Below, piece by piece: positions 37,982 to 48,599 of a stretch of 64,000 bases of DNA. The translations under genes and the position numbers were made by a program. This DNA is from an uncultured bacterium. GTDB taxonomy: Bacteria > Bacteroidota > Rhodothermia > Rhodothermales > UBA10348. The stretch covers positions 124,001 through 188,000 of the forward strand of contig CALSQR010000001.1 of the NCBI GenBank assembly GCA_943788505.1. Direction: 5' to 3'. The notes under the pieces are model-generated. The model did not search any database. It was not told the DNA's origin and saw only the letters and a program-made list of their open reading frames with translations. Within the stretch, counting starts at the first letter, position 1. The number at the start of each line of letters is the position of its first letter.

Positions 37982-39304
37982 ATGGAAGATAAGTTTGACT
38001 GTATCATTGTGGGTGGGGGCATCGCAGGACTCAGTGCCGCGATGACTTTGGCCCGCGGTAACGCTCGTTTCTTGCTAATTGAACGTGGCGAGTTCTGCGG
38101 TGCGAAAAACGTGTCTGGGGGTGTCTTATGGGGAAGCGATCTGGCCCGACTGGTACCTGAGTATTGGAAAGAAGATGCTGGATTTGAGCGATTTGTTAGC
38201 CATCGACGGCTCACGTTCATGGATGAGCAATCAGCCTTCAGTGTAGATTTCAAATCAAACCATTTTGCAGAAACGCCTTACACGGGTGTTACGGTGCTCC
38301 GCGCAGTGTTTGATGCATGGTTTGCGGGTAAGGTTCAGGAGGCCATCGATCAGAGTGAACACCCAGATGAGTCGTTCATTGCGACAGATATTTTGGTTGA
38401 GGAAGTGGTGATGGAAGACGGTCGTGTGGTAGGCATCCGGGCAGGGGAGGAGACCTTCCTCGCTGACTGTGTCATCATAGCAGAGGGCGTCAATAACTTG
38501 CTCACCCGCCAGGTAGGGCTAGAAAAGCCATACGTAGCGTCAGATCACGTGGCAGTTGGTGTCAAGGAGGTCCTGAAGCTTGACCAGAACGTACTCGAGG
38601 ATCGGTTTCAGCTGTCTGGACGATCGGGCCTCACAAATGAGTTTGTGGGGGCCTGTTCAGAAGGCGTGGAGGGTGGAGGCTTTCTATACACGAACCAAGA
38701 TTCAATCTCCTTAGGACTCGTTTTAGGAATGAATGACCTGAGGGATAAACAGAAAACTCCGTACGACGTCCTTAACACGTTTAAAGAACATCCTGTTGTC
38801 GCCGATATGATTCGGGGCTCAGAAACAGTCGAGTATTCCGCACATGTGGTTTCCACAGGAGACATTAAAGGCATGCCAGCGGAAATATTTGGTGATGGCG
38901 TTATGATTGCCGGAGAGGCTGCGCACCTGTTGCTTAATGCCGGAAAGGCAATTCAGGGCATGGATTACGCCATGCGAAGTGGAATTCTTGCCGCGGAAAC
39001 TGCCCTCGAGGCCTCTAAGGCAGATGATCATTCCTCATCTATGCTGTCTAATTATCGTAAGGCACTAGAGAGCAGCTATGTTCTGCAGGACATGCGTTCT
39101 TTCCAAGATGCCGTGCATCTTCTCCACCGGGAGGAAATGTTTTCTACTATTCCGAATCTGGTGTGTGATTTCGGTAGGCAGTTCTTCACTATTGACTCCG
39201 AACCGACCATGAAAGCATCAGCCATGATGCGAGCATCCATCAAGCGACATGCGTCGTATTGGGACCTGGTAAAATTAGGATTAAAAGGAGCCAAAGCCTT
39301 ATGA
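37982..39304 (+). CDS. fixC: FixC-like ETF:quinone oxidoreductase, FAD subunit
   Basis: This 440-residue protein has the dinucleotide-binding GGGIAGLSA at about residues 11-19 and the late FAD contact DGVMIAGEAAHLL. FixC oxidises the ETF and passes electrons to the quinone pool, with the help of FixX. It starts 10 bases after fixB and its stop overlaps the start of fixX by four bases. Confidence 0.93.
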   Translation: MEDKFDCIIVGGGIAGLSAAMTLARGNARFLLIERGEFCGAKNVSGGVLWGSDLARLVPEYWKEDAGFERFVSHRRLTFMDEQSAFSVDFKSNHFAETPYTGVTVLRAVFDAWFAGKVQEAIDQSEHPDESFIATDILVEEVVMEDGRVVGIRAGEETFLADCVIIAEGVNNLLTRQVGLEKPYVASDHVAVGVKEVLKLDQNVLEDRFQLSGRSGLTNEFVGACSEGVEGGGFLYTNQDSISLGLVLGMNDLRDKQKTPYDVLNTFKEHPVVADMIRGSETVEYSAHVVSTGDIKGMPAEIFGDGVMIAGEAAHLLLNAGKAIQGMDYAMRSGILAAETALEASKADDHSSSMLSNYRKALESSYVLQDMRSFQDAVHLLHREEMFSTIPNLVCDFGRQFFTIDSEPTMKASAMMRASIKRHASYWDLVKLGLKGAKAL

Positions 39305-39618
39305 GCGTCGAAAATACCAAACGACTAAGCGTTGCTGATCGGCTTGGCCTGGCTAATTACCGGAACCAGGGTCGCACGGATGCGCGTGCACACATTGAGG
39401 TGGATACCGATATCTGTAACACAACGTGTCCGCATAAGTGTACGACGCGTGTTTGCCCGGCCAAGTGTTACACCTTGGATGAGAGTGGTAACGTCCACTT
39501 TCAATTCGAAGACTGCATCGAGTGCGGCACATGCCTTTATGCATGTGATCAAGGTGCCGTAACCTGGCGCTTTCCTCACCCCGAAGAGGGAAGAGGTGTC
39601 AATTGGTCACTAGGCTGA
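39301..39618 (+). CDS. fixX: FixX-like ferredoxin
   Basis: This 105-residue protein has a single ferredoxin-type 4Fe-4S motif at C72, C75, C78 and C82, plus an N-terminal set of five cysteines (C39, C43, C47, C52, C56). It starts within the fixC stop (ATGA). It transfers electrons between FixC and the quinone, corresponding to the iron-sulfur domain of mammalian ETF-QO. It ends 16 bases from the convergent clpC. Confidence 0.93.
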   Translation: MSVENTKRLSVADRLGLANYRNQGRTDARAHIEVDTDICNTTCPHKCTTRVCPAKCYTLDESGNVHFQFEDCIECGTCLYACDQGAVTWRFPHPEEGRGVNWSLG

Positions 39619-39634
39619 TCTATCCTTTACTGCC

Positions 39635-42376
39635 TTAGGAATTATCGTCCTTGGTCTCTTCCTCTGTTCCCTCAGAGGCGTCATCAGCAGCTGCTTTTGA
39701 CGGCTTCTTTTTGGCTTTTGCTTTCTTCGTCGCCGTGGGCTTAATGTCTGCACCGTCCCCACCTGGAGCTTCAGAAGCGGCATCATCTACGTCCGTTGCA
39801 TCAGCTTCAGCCGATGCCTCAAGTACATCATCTTTTTTTGCTGGAGCTGCTTTCTGTGGCGTTTTCTTTTTGCGGAAGCTCAATTCGCCCGTGTCCTTCT
39901 TTACGTCGTACGTAATAACTAGTGTATCATTCTCCCCCAGATCATGTCCCAAAATGGCCTCTGCCATGGGGTCTTCTACGTACTTCTGAAGTGCGCGGCG
40001 AAGTGGACGAGCTCCAAATTTTGCATCGTACCCTTTGTCAACGAGGAACGTCTTGGCGCTGGTCTGAAGCTCAACCGTTACACCAACTTCCATCGCCCGA
40101 GCAAATAACTCGGCAGCCATAATGTCGATGATTTCGGTGATGTGCTTTTTCTCTAGAGGATGGAAGACGATGACGTCGTCAATCCTGTTTAGGAATTCCG
40201 GATTGAAAACGCGTTTCAGAGCGTCTTCCACCGTCGACTTCATCGTGGCATAGTTGAAATCCTGCCCTCCTTGAGAAAAACCAATGCCTTTGCCAAGATT
40301 CTTGATGTCTCTGGCGCCAATGTTTGAGGTCATGATGATGATCGTATTGCGGAAATCAACTTTCCGTCCTAATCCGTCCGTCAATAGGCCATCATCAAGA
40401 ACTTGGAGTAGAATATTAAAGACGTCAGGGTGCGCCTTTTCGATTTCATCGAGCAATACGACCGAATAAGGCTTGCGGCGCACTTTTTCTGTCAGTTGTC
40501 CACCTTCCTCATATCCAACGTAACCAGGAGGCGCACCTACGAGCCGTGAAACGGAGAACTTCTCCATGTATTCGCTCATGTCGATCCGGATCAAGGCATC
40601 CTGCGAATCGAATAGGTAATGCGTCAACCTCTTTGCGAGTTCTGTTTTACCAACACCCGTTGGACCTAGGAAAATAAAACTTCCAATTGGTCGTTTCGGG
40701 TCTTTGAGACCGGCACGGGTCCGCCTGATCGAGCGGGCCAGCTTCCTAATAGCCTCATCCTGCCCTATAACCTGGCCTTTTAGCTCAGTCTCCATATGCA
40801 GGAGTTTCCGAGTTTCTGACTCAGAAATCTTATCTACAGGTACCCCCGTCATCATGGCTACGACTTCAGCAATGTCTTGAGAGGTAACATCGTAAATCTC
40901 GGTCTCTGCCTTTTCTTCCCAGGTTTTCTTTTCAGTCTCCAGCTCTTCTAGCAGTTTCTTTTCCTTGTCGCGTAGGCGAGCTGCTTCTTCAAATTTCTGA
41001 CTCTTCACAACCTGATTCTTCTCTTCACGGACTTCTTCGATGTCCGTTTCTAACTTGACGATAATCTCAGGTACTTTGATGTTATTCAAGTGAACGCGGG
41101 CACCTGCTTCATCTAGAACATCAATAGCCTTGTCCGGAAAGTAGCGGTCAGTGATATATCGCTCAGACATCTTGACCGTTAAATCGATAGCATCATCGGT
41201 ATACTTTACGTTGTGATGATCCTCGTATTTATCCCGGATGTTGCGGAGAATCTCTCGTGTTTCTTCTGGGGTAGCAGGATCAACCACAATTTTCTGAAAA
41301 CGACGATCGAGCGCGCCGTCCTTCTCAATGTGCTGACGGTACTCATCCAGGGTTGTCGCACCAATGCACTGAATTTCGCCCCGAGCAAGTGCCGGTTTGA
41401 ACATGTTGGATGCGTCAAGGCTTCCGGATGCACCGCCTGCTCCAACAATCGTGTGCAATTCGTCAATAAAGAGAATGACATCGGGGCTTTTTTCCAGCTC
41501 GTTCATCACCGCTTTCATGCGCTCCTCGAACTGACCCCTATACTTCGTTCCAGCTACAAGGGCAGCAAGATCAAGGGTAACAATGCGTTTGTCATAGAGA
41601 ACGCGACTAACCTTTCTCTTGACGATGCGCATCGCCAACCCTTCGGCAATAGCTGTTTTACCAACACCTGGTTCACCAATCAACACCGGGTTGTTCTTCT
41701 TACGCCTGGATAAGACTTGCGCGACTCGTTCAATTTCTGGTTCGCGACCGACTACGGGATCTAGTTTGTCTTCCTCAGCAAGGCTGGTAAGGTCACGGCC
41801 AAAATTATCCAAAACAGGTGTTTTGCTCTTTTCACCCTTGCCACGATCCTTCCCGCCGGAGGAGCGTGCAGCACCTTTTCCGCTTCCACTGCCTCCGCTA
41901 CTACCAGGAGTCGAGGATGCACGCGTAGCTGGCGCCTTGCCGCTTATGATTGTGTCGAGGTCAGAGCGTACCGCATCGTACGTAACGGAAAAGCCTTGTT
42001 GCAGAATTTGCGCAGCTAAGTTTTCATCATCTCGTAGAAGGGAAAGCAACAAATGCTCTGTTCCGATAACATCACTCTTGTAGAGCTTTGCCTCTAGATA
42101 GGTGATTTTCAACACCTTCTCGGCTTGTTTCGTCAGAGGAATGTTGCCGACAGTTAACGTTCCGCCTGTGCTGCGGACCGTGTCTTCAATCGATTTCTTG
42201 AGCTTGAATAGGTCGCAGCCGAGATTACGGAGGATTTTGACCGCAATGCCTTCTCCTTCACGGATGATGCCGAGCAGTAAATGTTCGGTTCCGATGTAAT
42301 CGTGACCAAGACGGATTGCCTCTTCACGACTGTAGGAAATGACGTCTCTGACGCGATTTGAAAAATTGCCTTCCAT
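39635..42376 (-). CDS. clpC: ClpC protease ATPase with a charged C-terminal tail
   Basis: This 913-residue HSP100 protein has two Clp_N repeats (about 1-145), NBD1 with GEPGVGKT, a UVR/M domain ([15 protein letters not shown]) and NBD2 with GPTGVGKT. Together with ClpP it unfolds proteins for degradation. After the D2 domain an Ala/Lys/Asp/Glu-rich tail of about 75 residues extends the protein beyond the usual ~820; I know of no assigned role for it. Confidence 0.95.
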   Translation of the reverse strand: MEGNFSNRVRDVISYSREEAIRLGHDYIGTEHLLLGIIREGEGIAVKILRNLGCDLFKLKKSIEDTVRSTGGTLTVGNIPLTKQAEKVLKITYLEAKLYKSDVIGTEHLLLSLLRDDENLAAQILQQGFSVTYDAVRSDLDTIISGKAPATRASSTPGSSGGSGSGKGAARSSGGKDRGKGEKSKTPVLDNFGRDLTSLAEEDKLDPVVGREPEIERVAQVLSRRKKNNPVLIGEPGVGKTAIAEGLAMRIVKRKVSRVLYDKRIVTLDLAALVAGTKYRGQFEERMKAVMNELEKSPDVILFIDELHTIVGAGGASGSLDASNMFKPALARGEIQCIGATTLDEYRQHIEKDGALDRRFQKIVVDPATPEETREILRNIRDKYEDHHNVKYTDDAIDLTVKMSERYITDRYFPDKAIDVLDEAGARVHLNNIKVPEIIVKLETDIEEVREEKNQVVKSQKFEEAARLRDKEKKLLEELETEKKTWEEKAETEIYDVTSQDIAEVVAMMTGVPVDKISESETRKLLHMETELKGQVIGQDEAIRKLARSIRRTRAGLKDPKRPIGSFIFLGPTGVGKTELAKRLTHYLFDSQDALIRIDMSEYMEKFSVSRLVGAPPGYVGYEEGGQLTEKVRRKPYSVVLLDEIEKAHPDVFNILLQVLDDGLLTDGLGRKVDFRNTIIIMTSNIGARDIKNLGKGIGFSQGGQDFNYATMKSTVEDALKRVFNPEFLNRIDDVIVFHPLEKKHITEIIDIMAAELFARAMEVGVTVELQTSAKTFLVDKGYDAKFGARPLRRALQKYVEDPMAEAILGHDLGENDTLVITYDVKKDTGELSFRKKKTPQKAAPAKKDDVLEASAEADATDVDDAASEAPGGDGADIKPTATKKAKAKKKPSKAAADDASEGTEEETKDDNS

Positions 42377-42457
42377 GCTACTTTTTTGAATGCCGACCCA
42401 GTGACCAGACGTGTCGGGAGGAGATGCGAAGTCCTCTCCGTTATAGAAGAATGATGT

Positions 42458-42823
42458 TTAGGCCGAAAAACTAGATCCGCACCCGCATGTAGCGGTTGCG
42501 TTCGGGTTATCAAACGTGAATCCGCGTGCATCGAGACCATCTTGGTAATCGACGACGGTACCCATCAAATAAAGTCCATGACGCTTATCCATGAAAACGT
42601 TGATACCATCCACTTCAAACTGAATGTCGTGGTCACGTTTGCGGTCAAAACCTAGGATATAACTCATGCCTGAACATCCACCACCTTTGGCTCCTACTCG
42701 TAAATGGTAGCCATCCGGAATGTTTTTAGCCGACATAATTTTGCGAATCTCTTCAGCTGCCCGCTCCGTCAATGAAACGGGGCCTGTGCTTTGAACTTTT
42801 TCCTGTTCTGCTACGATACTCAT
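42458..42823 (-). CDS. HesB/IscA/ErpA-family iron-sulfur carrier
   Basis: This 121-residue protein has the three cluster cysteines C50 (GGGCSG), C113 and C115 (TCGCG). It is a more typical ErpA/SufA-like copy than the one at 32853. It lies upstream of clpC on the same strand, with an 81-bp gap; no other Fe-S gene is adjacent. Confidence 0.92.
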   Translation of the reverse strand: MSIVAEQEKVQSTGPVSLTERAAEEIRKIMSAKNIPDGYHLRVGAKGGGCSGMSYILGFDRKRDHDIQFEVDGINVFMDKRHGLYLMGTVVDYQDGLDARGFTFDNPNATATCGCGSSFSA

Positions 42824-42941
42824 GGACGTCTTCGGTGTCGGATTAGTGTCGGCGCGTGTTAATCAGCTCCGTGTCGATGCAACGATGCCATAAAACCGCT
42901 GTTCCTCCATCCACCGATAAGGGAGGAGGACAACCAAAAGA

Positions 42942-44177
42942 TCAGGCGTGCTGTCCTAGGTATCGAATAAGAGCGCGGGACAAAAGGATAGAAGTAGGGG
43001 CGAGCACGGACTCTTCAATGTCGAATTGGGAGTCATGCAGAACAAATGCCGTTTCGGGACTACTGCACGTACCAATTCGCAATAGCGCCCCTTTCACATG
43101 GCTCAAGTAATGAGCAAAATCCTCGGCTCCCAAGCTAGGTATCGGGATATCATAAATCGCGTCAGATCCCTTGTCTTCAAGGATCGTTTTGCGGACAACT
43201 TCGATCACTTCTTTACTGTTTACCACTGGCGGCGATCCAAGATCGAAATCTACCTCAATCTTTGCTCCGTTCCCTTCACCAATAAGCCGTGCGGTCTGTT
43301 CTATGCGCGATTTAAATACGTCCCTGTCCTCATTGGCAGTGCACCGAAACGTTCCACCGAGTTCAGCCTCGGCAGGTATGACATTATAGGCCTCTCCGGC
43401 ATGCAAGCGACAGATCGCAATGACGGCTGGCTTTCGTGGGTCAGAGATACGACCTATCATCTGGTACATCGCATTCATGATCTGGGAAGCAATCCAGATC
43501 GTATCAACGGCCTGATGAGGGCGAGCTGAGTGCCCAGTGGAGTCAGCAACAATTCGGACTCGAAACCGATCAGCTGAGGCCGTTGCCGGGCCAGACATGA
43601 GGCCAATTTTGCCTGCCTGAACGGTAGGGTCAACGTGAGAAGCAAGGACGGCGGAAAGGCCATCTAGGACACCGTCCCGAATCAAGAGGGGTGCACCACT
43701 AGGAATTCCTTCTTCATTAGGTTGAAAGAAGACGCGTACGGTGCCGTGAATAAGGTCCCTATGTTGGTCTAAATAGACAGCGATACCGATCGCGATGGAC
43801 GTATGGGCATCATGGCCACACAAATGGGCGATTCCAGGCAGGGTAGAGCGATAAGGGACCTTCTTGAGGTCTTGAATTGGAAGCGCATCAATGTCCGCCC
43901 GATAACCGATTGTCGGACCTGGATGGTCTCCCTCGATGTCAACATAGAGCCCTGTTGTGGCGAGCGGACCATGAACCGTTAAACCATGAGTTTCCAGTAT
44001 TTCCCTGATGAAGCGGGATGTCTTGAATTCATGAAGCCCGAGTTCTGGGTTACGATGTAGGTGCCGCCGGACGGACACAAGAAGCGTAGAAAGATGCTCT
44101 TGATCTGTAAAGTCTGCGTCAGGTGCGAGCGCGATTTCAGCTACTTGGGATTGCTCAGAGTCGACGGTAAGTGACAT
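42942..44177 (-). CDS. M20D-family amidohydrolase
   Basis: This 411-residue protein has the metal-binding sequence CGHDAHTS and an E/H dimetal site with HSARPHQ in the dimerisation half. The family hydrolyses N-acyl amino acids or hippurate-type amides (IAA-amino acid hydrolase-like). No signal peptide is seen, so it is cytoplasmic. The substrate is unassigned. Confidence 0.88.
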   Translation of the reverse strand: MSLTVDSEQSQVAEIALAPDADFTDQEHLSTLLVSVRRHLHRNPELGLHEFKTSRFIREILETHGLTVHGPLATTGLYVDIEGDHPGPTIGYRADIDALPIQDLKKVPYRSTLPGIAHLCGHDAHTSIAIGIAVYLDQHRDLIHGTVRVFFQPNEEGIPSGAPLLIRDGVLDGLSAVLASHVDPTVQAGKIGLMSGPATASADRFRVRIVADSTGHSARPHQAVDTIWIASQIMNAMYQMIGRISDPRKPAVIAICRLHAGEAYNVIPAEAELGGTFRCTANEDRDVFKSRIEQTARLIGEGNGAKIEVDFDLGSPPVVNSKEVIEVVRKTILEDKGSDAIYDIPIPSLGAEDFAHYLSHVKGALLRIGTCSSPETAFVLHDSQFDIEESVLAPTSILLSRALIRYLGQHA

Positions 44178-44313
44178 ATAGACGCTTCTAGGTGCGCTCT
44201 CTAATTCAGTGGGGTCAAAAGAATTCCTCGGGAGTGAATCGAGGGGGCATCCTCATAGTACTTATTGTAATATAAGGATAACCTGTAAGCAGTTGGGACT
44301 GATCAAGACTAAC

Positions 44314-46461
44314 TTATACCATGCCGAAGCGTTTCCTGAAAAACCATTCGATAGTCAAAAGAAACAGCATAAAGAACAGCAAAGGCATCAATTGCCACAA
44401 CCTGATCTGCTCCATAGAGGTTGTAGTGACGGGCAGGTAGCTAGGCAACGCCCGAATAGCCTCGTTCATGCCATTCACGTTGGAACTTACGAATGCAACA
44501 CCACCAGATCGAGAAGCAAGGCCACTCATAAGGTTGCCATCGGCACGAGTTTGACGGAATTCTATGGCGCGCTTGCCAATAGAAAAGCTGCCAGTATCTT
44601 TTCCTAGGATTGCATCATCTCGGGAGGCAGCAGCACGATACTCATACGCGCCGGAAGGGAGTGTTCCTATGTCAAGTCCATATCTGCCATTGCCCCTAGC
44701 CAACATTTCAAAAGGGAATATCTGACCTTCGGGGCTTGTTACCTGTAGGGAGAGAGATGCATCAGAAATCGGCCGCAATGATTCGTCATATACCTCACCG
44801 CGAAGGTTTACAGATTCTCCTTCTGCGAACTCCCTCTCAGCTGGATAGACCCGGACCAGTCGGTCATCATCAGATGCGTAAAGCCATTGAATTAGGTTGG
44901 CGAACATGGTCTTAAAGCGATCTGCTTCGAACTTCAAGTCCTCAGGTACCAGCGTCCAACGCCAAAAACCATTCGCCAGCAATGCGGCAGACTTTACTGA
45001 GCCCCGGCGCATGACAGCAAAAAGTGGGTCCAGAAGAGCAATACCACGGATCTCAACGGATGCCAACTCTGTTGCTCCAGGAGCCGTGGACCACGTACTT
45101 TCGCTTACATACAGAGGTGGAAGCCGCCTCCACAAAGAGGCGTCTTGACGATCAGCTATGTCAAAGATAGCATGGGAAGTAGCACCGGGCATTTGATTCA
45201 TACTGCCCGGCACAAAGGAATCTCTACTTGATTCTAGGGTTACGGGTAGAAGCGCTCCAAACTCACTGTCTAGCCGGGCTAATGATGTTTCGTGATCTAA
45301 TACAAATAGAAAGGGAGTACCACTAGCAATCTGTTCAGCGATACGACGTGCGTCGGCCGGAATAGTGGCGGGTCCTGGAAATCCAATGGAAAGTATCAAG
45401 TCATAAGACCCCAGATCTGTTGGCAACTCGCCTTCAATGAAGCCCCCGCGACGACTTTGCACGAACATGGTAAGTTCAGCCGTGTCATCCTCGTGGATTA
45501 GGCGTGAAAGAGCCGAAACGTCGGGGGATGGTGCACCTGCTACCAAAAGAATCGACTTCTTTTGATCTAAAACCTGAACACTAAACCGATGGTCGTTGTT
45601 ACGCCAGGTGGCTTCGGTCTCATATCGAGTAAGCGCCACTCGGAATTCACGTCTGCCTGGATCGCGCGCTTCAAATTCGAGATCAACCACAACCTCTGTC
45701 CCGGATCGTGGGAGCGTCAGTCGCTCTGTTGATATGACGCGCGACCCCTCCATCAGGGAAAGCACTAGTGGAGAAGGTGTAATGCCCTCGTTACGAACCC
45801 TCACTTGTACCGGGACGATGGATCCGGCGTACGTGAGCTCATTCGTAATAACATCCGCAATTCTAACATCCCGCTGAGCGGACGTATCTCCGTGCGCAAC
45901 CGTCATGAGTGGAACAGGAAATTGCTCAGCTAGGTGGAGGGGGTTAGAACCAGCGTTGTACAAGCCATCACTTACAAGAATCAGAGCGGAAAGGTTGTCG
46001 TCAGCTAGTTGAGAGGCCGCATCAGAAAGGGCGCTAGCAATATTGGTCCGCGAACTAGAAAGGGTTACGGTGTCAAGACTATCGATGATGGAAAGGTTGT
46101 CGGCGAACGTATAGAACCGTGTATTAAACCCGGTCGTTTCCGCTCTGATTGCCTCCATCAAGTCCATTGAACCGGATCTCGGAGCTCCAAGTAAGGAGTC
46201 AGCAAGTGCCATACTTTCAGAGCTGTCAAAGAGGACGGCTACGACAGGCTCTTCCGTTCTTGCTGTTTGTTTTTGAAGCAGAGGTTCAAATAGCAGGAAT
46301 AAAATGACGGCTAAAGACACAAAACGTAGCGAGCCTAGAAAGAAACGCTTGAGGGGGTCTATCTCAGGAATAGTCGTCCTGTAAGTCCACCAGGCTCCCG
46401 CCCCTGCAATCGAAAGAAGGAGAAGTAGAAAAAGAGGTGATTGGCCAAACGTCAGGTTCAA
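44314..46461 (-). CDS. VWA-domain membrane protein with C-terminal membrane anchor
   Basis: This 715-residue protein starts at TTG. Two hydrophobic helices lie at the N-terminus (about 9-27 and 43-63). A von Willebrand factor A domain follows at about 75-230 with an intact MIDAS start DSSES. Later parts have beta-rich domains and a single C-terminal helix (LMPLLFFMLFLLTIEWFF). It resembles the membrane VWA proteins found near BatA-like genes in Bacteroidota, but no MoxR or Bat genes are adjacent. The gap to the antiporter gene upstream is only a few bases. Confidence 0.82.
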   Translation of the reverse strand: MNLTFGQSPLFLLLLLSIAGAGAWWTYRTTIPEIDPLKRFFLGSLRFVSLAVILFLLFEPLLQKQTARTEEPVVAVLFDSSESMALADSLLGAPRSGSMDLMEAIRAETTGFNTRFYTFADNLSIIDSLDTVTLSSSRTNIASALSDAASQLADDNLSALILVSDGLYNAGSNPLHLAEQFPVPLMTVAHGDTSAQRDVRIADVITNELTYAGSIVPVQVRVRNEGITPSPLVLSLMEGSRVISTERLTLPRSGTEVVVDLEFEARDPGRREFRVALTRYETEATWRNNDHRFSVQVLDQKKSILLVAGAPSPDVSALSRLIHEDDTAELTMFVQSRRGGFIEGELPTDLGSYDLILSIGFPGPATIPADARRIAEQIASGTPFLFVLDHETSLARLDSEFGALLPVTLESSRDSFVPGSMNQMPGATSHAIFDIADRQDASLWRRLPPLYVSESTWSTAPGATELASVEIRGIALLDPLFAVMRRGSVKSAALLANGFWRWTLVPEDLKFEADRFKTMFANLIQWLYASDDDRLVRVYPAEREFAEGESVNLRGEVYDESLRPISDASLSLQVTSPEGQIFPFEMLARGNGRYGLDIGTLPSGAYEYRAAASRDDAILGKDTGSFSIGKRAIEFRQTRADGNLMSGLASRSGGVAFVSSNVNGMNEAIRALPSYLPVTTTSMEQIRLWQLMPLLFFMLFLLTIEWFFRKRFGMV

Positions 46462-46467
46462 AACGGA

Positions 46468-47463
46468 TCAGATAAATGGGTAAATGAGCCAGCCGAGATA
46501 TCCGAGGAAACCAGCTAGAAGGAGGGATCCGGAAAGCCTAGACAGTTGATGCTTCCTGCGAGCAAGAGGCCAGAGTAACAACGAAAAACCAATCATAATT
46601 GGCATGTGAAAGCTAATCGACTCTGTATGTACATCCATAGGCTGAATGACAGATACGGCTCCAATTACGAACAAGATGTTCAGCATGTTACTGCCCAAAA
46701 TATTGCCTACTGACAGATCGGACTCATTCTTCGACATTGCCATGAGGCTAGCAGCCAGCTCCGGGAGACTCGTGCCAATACCAACGATGGTCAAGCCAAC
46801 GATTGTTGGGTCGATGTCAAGTATGATGGCCATGCTGAGCGCGGCATCAACCATAAAACGGGCACCAAGCGCTAATGCTGCCATGCCTGCGACAATAAGT
46901 AGAACCCGAACAAATGGTCCTGTCTTTTCATCATGAAGCCACTTTTTGAGACCCGAATGCGGCACGAAGAAGTCATCGTTGTGACCTTCTACGGCGGTTA
47001 CCGAGTGGGATAGGTTTCGGCTAGAGGTTTTAATGATGAATGCTAGGAATGCAACCAAGCCAGCAACGAGGATAAATCCATCTAATCGAGATATTGCGCC
47101 GTCCAACGAGAGGAAGTAGAAGAGACCCGTAACAGCCAGCATCATCGGATACTCCTTCTTCAAGGCTTCCCCGTCAAACGCAATTGGGAGGATTACCGCG
47201 CTTAGCCCAAGTATTAGGGCAATGTTGGCAATGTTCGACCCGATAATGTTTCCTACGGCCAGTCCGTCTTCGCCTGCGCTAACTGCGAACAGATTCAGTA
47301 GGAATTCGGGGAGTGACGTTCCAAGTGCGACAATGGTCAACCCAATAATCATGGGGCGTATTCCGAACTTCTTAGCTACTTCGGAGGCCCCATCAATCAA
47401 CCAATCTGCTCCTAGGTAAAGGATTCCAAGGCCGAGTATGAAAACAACAATGTGTGTAAGCAT
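46468..47463 (-). CDS. CaCA-family calcium/sodium antiporter (YrbG-like)
   Basis: This 331-residue membrane protein has ten hydrophobic segments in two halves. Each half carries the repeat signature GTSLPE (ALGTSLPEFLLN and GIGTSLPELAAS), which forms the cation site. It lies upstream of the VWA protein, with a six-base gap. Confidence 0.93.
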   Translation of the reverse strand: MLTHIVVFILGLGILYLGADWLIDGASEVAKKFGIRPMIIGLTIVALGTSLPEFLLNLFAVSAGEDGLAVGNIIGSNIANIALILGLSAVILPIAFDGEALKKEYPMMLAVTGLFYFLSLDGAISRLDGFILVAGLVAFLAFIIKTSSRNLSHSVTAVEGHNDDFFVPHSGLKKWLHDEKTGPFVRVLLIVAGMAALALGARFMVDAALSMAIILDIDPTIVGLTIVGIGTSLPELAASLMAMSKNESDLSVGNILGSNMLNILFVIGAVSVIQPMDVHTESISFHMPIMIGFSLLLWPLARRKHQLSRLSGSLLLAGFLGYLGWLIYPFI

Positions 47464-47518
47464 GCTTGCCGGCGTCAGAAATGACAGGGTAGGTTCAGGC
47501 TGGAAAACTAACTAGATA

Positions 47519-48301
47519 TTAAAGTTTTGGCTTTCGAAGCACATCACCGCTAAACCCTCCTGGTAGCAGCTCTTGCGCCGTCATTGCCTGCGGAGGTCCA
47601 TCGATGCGGTCCATCCAAACCGTAGCTTCCGGGGCAAGTTCCAGAATTACTTGGCGGCATGCGCCACAGGGTGTACCACCTGATTCTTTCGGACATGAGA
47701 CATAAATCTCAGTCGGCATTCCATAGTCGTATGCAATAATTGCGGAAAGGGCATTCCGCTCGGCGCAAAGCCCCTGACTCCAATCTGGGTGCTCGACATT
47801 GACTCCGGGAATATGGTGACCGTTCGCAGTTCGAATCACGCTTCCCACAGGAAAATCAGATTCAGGGCACCATGCCAGATCTGAGATATCCCGTGCTTGC
47901 TCAGCACCTTTCATGGTCGATGTTCCCCAGTCGGGGAGGAGAGGGAAGAGCGATTCCTTTGGCTCGGGAATGGTGCCGCCTAAATGGGCCGTTGTAGAGT
48001 CTGGGAAGATCCATTCGAAATTGGGCATTCCGCACAGGTAGGCTTTCTCTGCCTCCGTGAATGCGCGACTAGAGGCAATCATAGCAATATCCATGCGCGC
48101 AACAGAATGCAGCGTTGACATGGCATTGAGCAGAGCTGATATCGTCAAGGGAAAAGAGGCGTTCTCAACACGGCAACCATGGACCACCGAACCATCTTCT
48201 AGGAGAACGACAACACCTTCTCTACGATTTGAGTAAGGAGCATAGGAGTGTTCGGCTGACTGGGTAGACAGAGAAAACAGCAGTTCACTTGTTGTAGGCA
48301 T
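47519..48301 (-). CDS. cdd: Two-domain cytidine deaminase with catalytic site in the C-terminal half
   Basis: The product is 260 residues from the ATG at 48301 (a TTG nine bases upstream is possible). The N-terminal half has the fold signature YAPYSNRREG and GCRVENASF, but in place of the catalytic CAE it reads TISALLNAM, so its zinc site is lost. The C-terminal half has the complete motif LCAERNALSA (C179, E181) and PCGACRQ (C212, C215). In E. coli Cdd the N-terminal half is catalytic and the C-terminal half is degenerate. Deaminates cytidine and deoxycytidine to uridine and deoxyuridine for pyrimidine salvage. Confidence 0.85.
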   Translation of the reverse strand: MPTTSELLFSLSTQSAEHSYAPYSNRREGVVVLLEDGSVVHGCRVENASFPLTISALLNAMSTLHSVARMDIAMIASSRAFTEAEKAYLCGMPNFEWIFPDSTTAHLGGTIPEPKESLFPLLPDWGTSTMKGAEQARDISDLAWCPESDFPVGSVIRTANGHHIPGVNVEHPDWSQGLCAERNALSAIIAYDYGMPTEIYVSCPKESGGTPCGACRQVILELAPEATVWMDRIDGPPQAMTAQELLPGGFSGDVLRKPKL

Positions 48302-48422
48302 GAAATACAATCGATTGTTAGGCTACCAATGATACGATAGCAAGACATGTCGATGATTACCAACCAAAAATTGGCACAGGGCGGAAACACGAACGAGCCA
48401 CAAGTGTCTATCTTGGTTCAAT

Positions 48423-48508
48423 GCCGGGATGGCGGAATAGGTAGACGCAACGGACTTAAAATCCGTTGACCTGTAAAGGTCGTGCGGGTTCGAGCCCCGC
48501 TCCCGGTA
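48423..48508 (+). tRNA. tRNA-Leu(UAA)
   Basis: This 86-base gene has a seven-pair acceptor stem (GCCGGGA with TCCCGGT, one G-U pair) and discriminator A. Anticodon TAA lies at 48457-48459 within stem ACGGA/TCCGT. A long variable arm and a T arm with GTTCGAGCC complete it. CCA is not encoded. No integrase or attachment duplication is visible nearby. Confidence 0.96.
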
Positions 48509-48599
48509 CATAGTGTTGACTAATAGACAGGTGTCATTGAAATAAGAGGTCTGAGGTAGAAAACACGGAACATCCCGGCTATCGTTTCGTGGCATTTAT

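Noticed and set aside
48423-48508. tRNA-Leu as an integration site for a mobile island
   Set aside because: No integrase, direct repeat of the 3' end or transposase is visible on either side.
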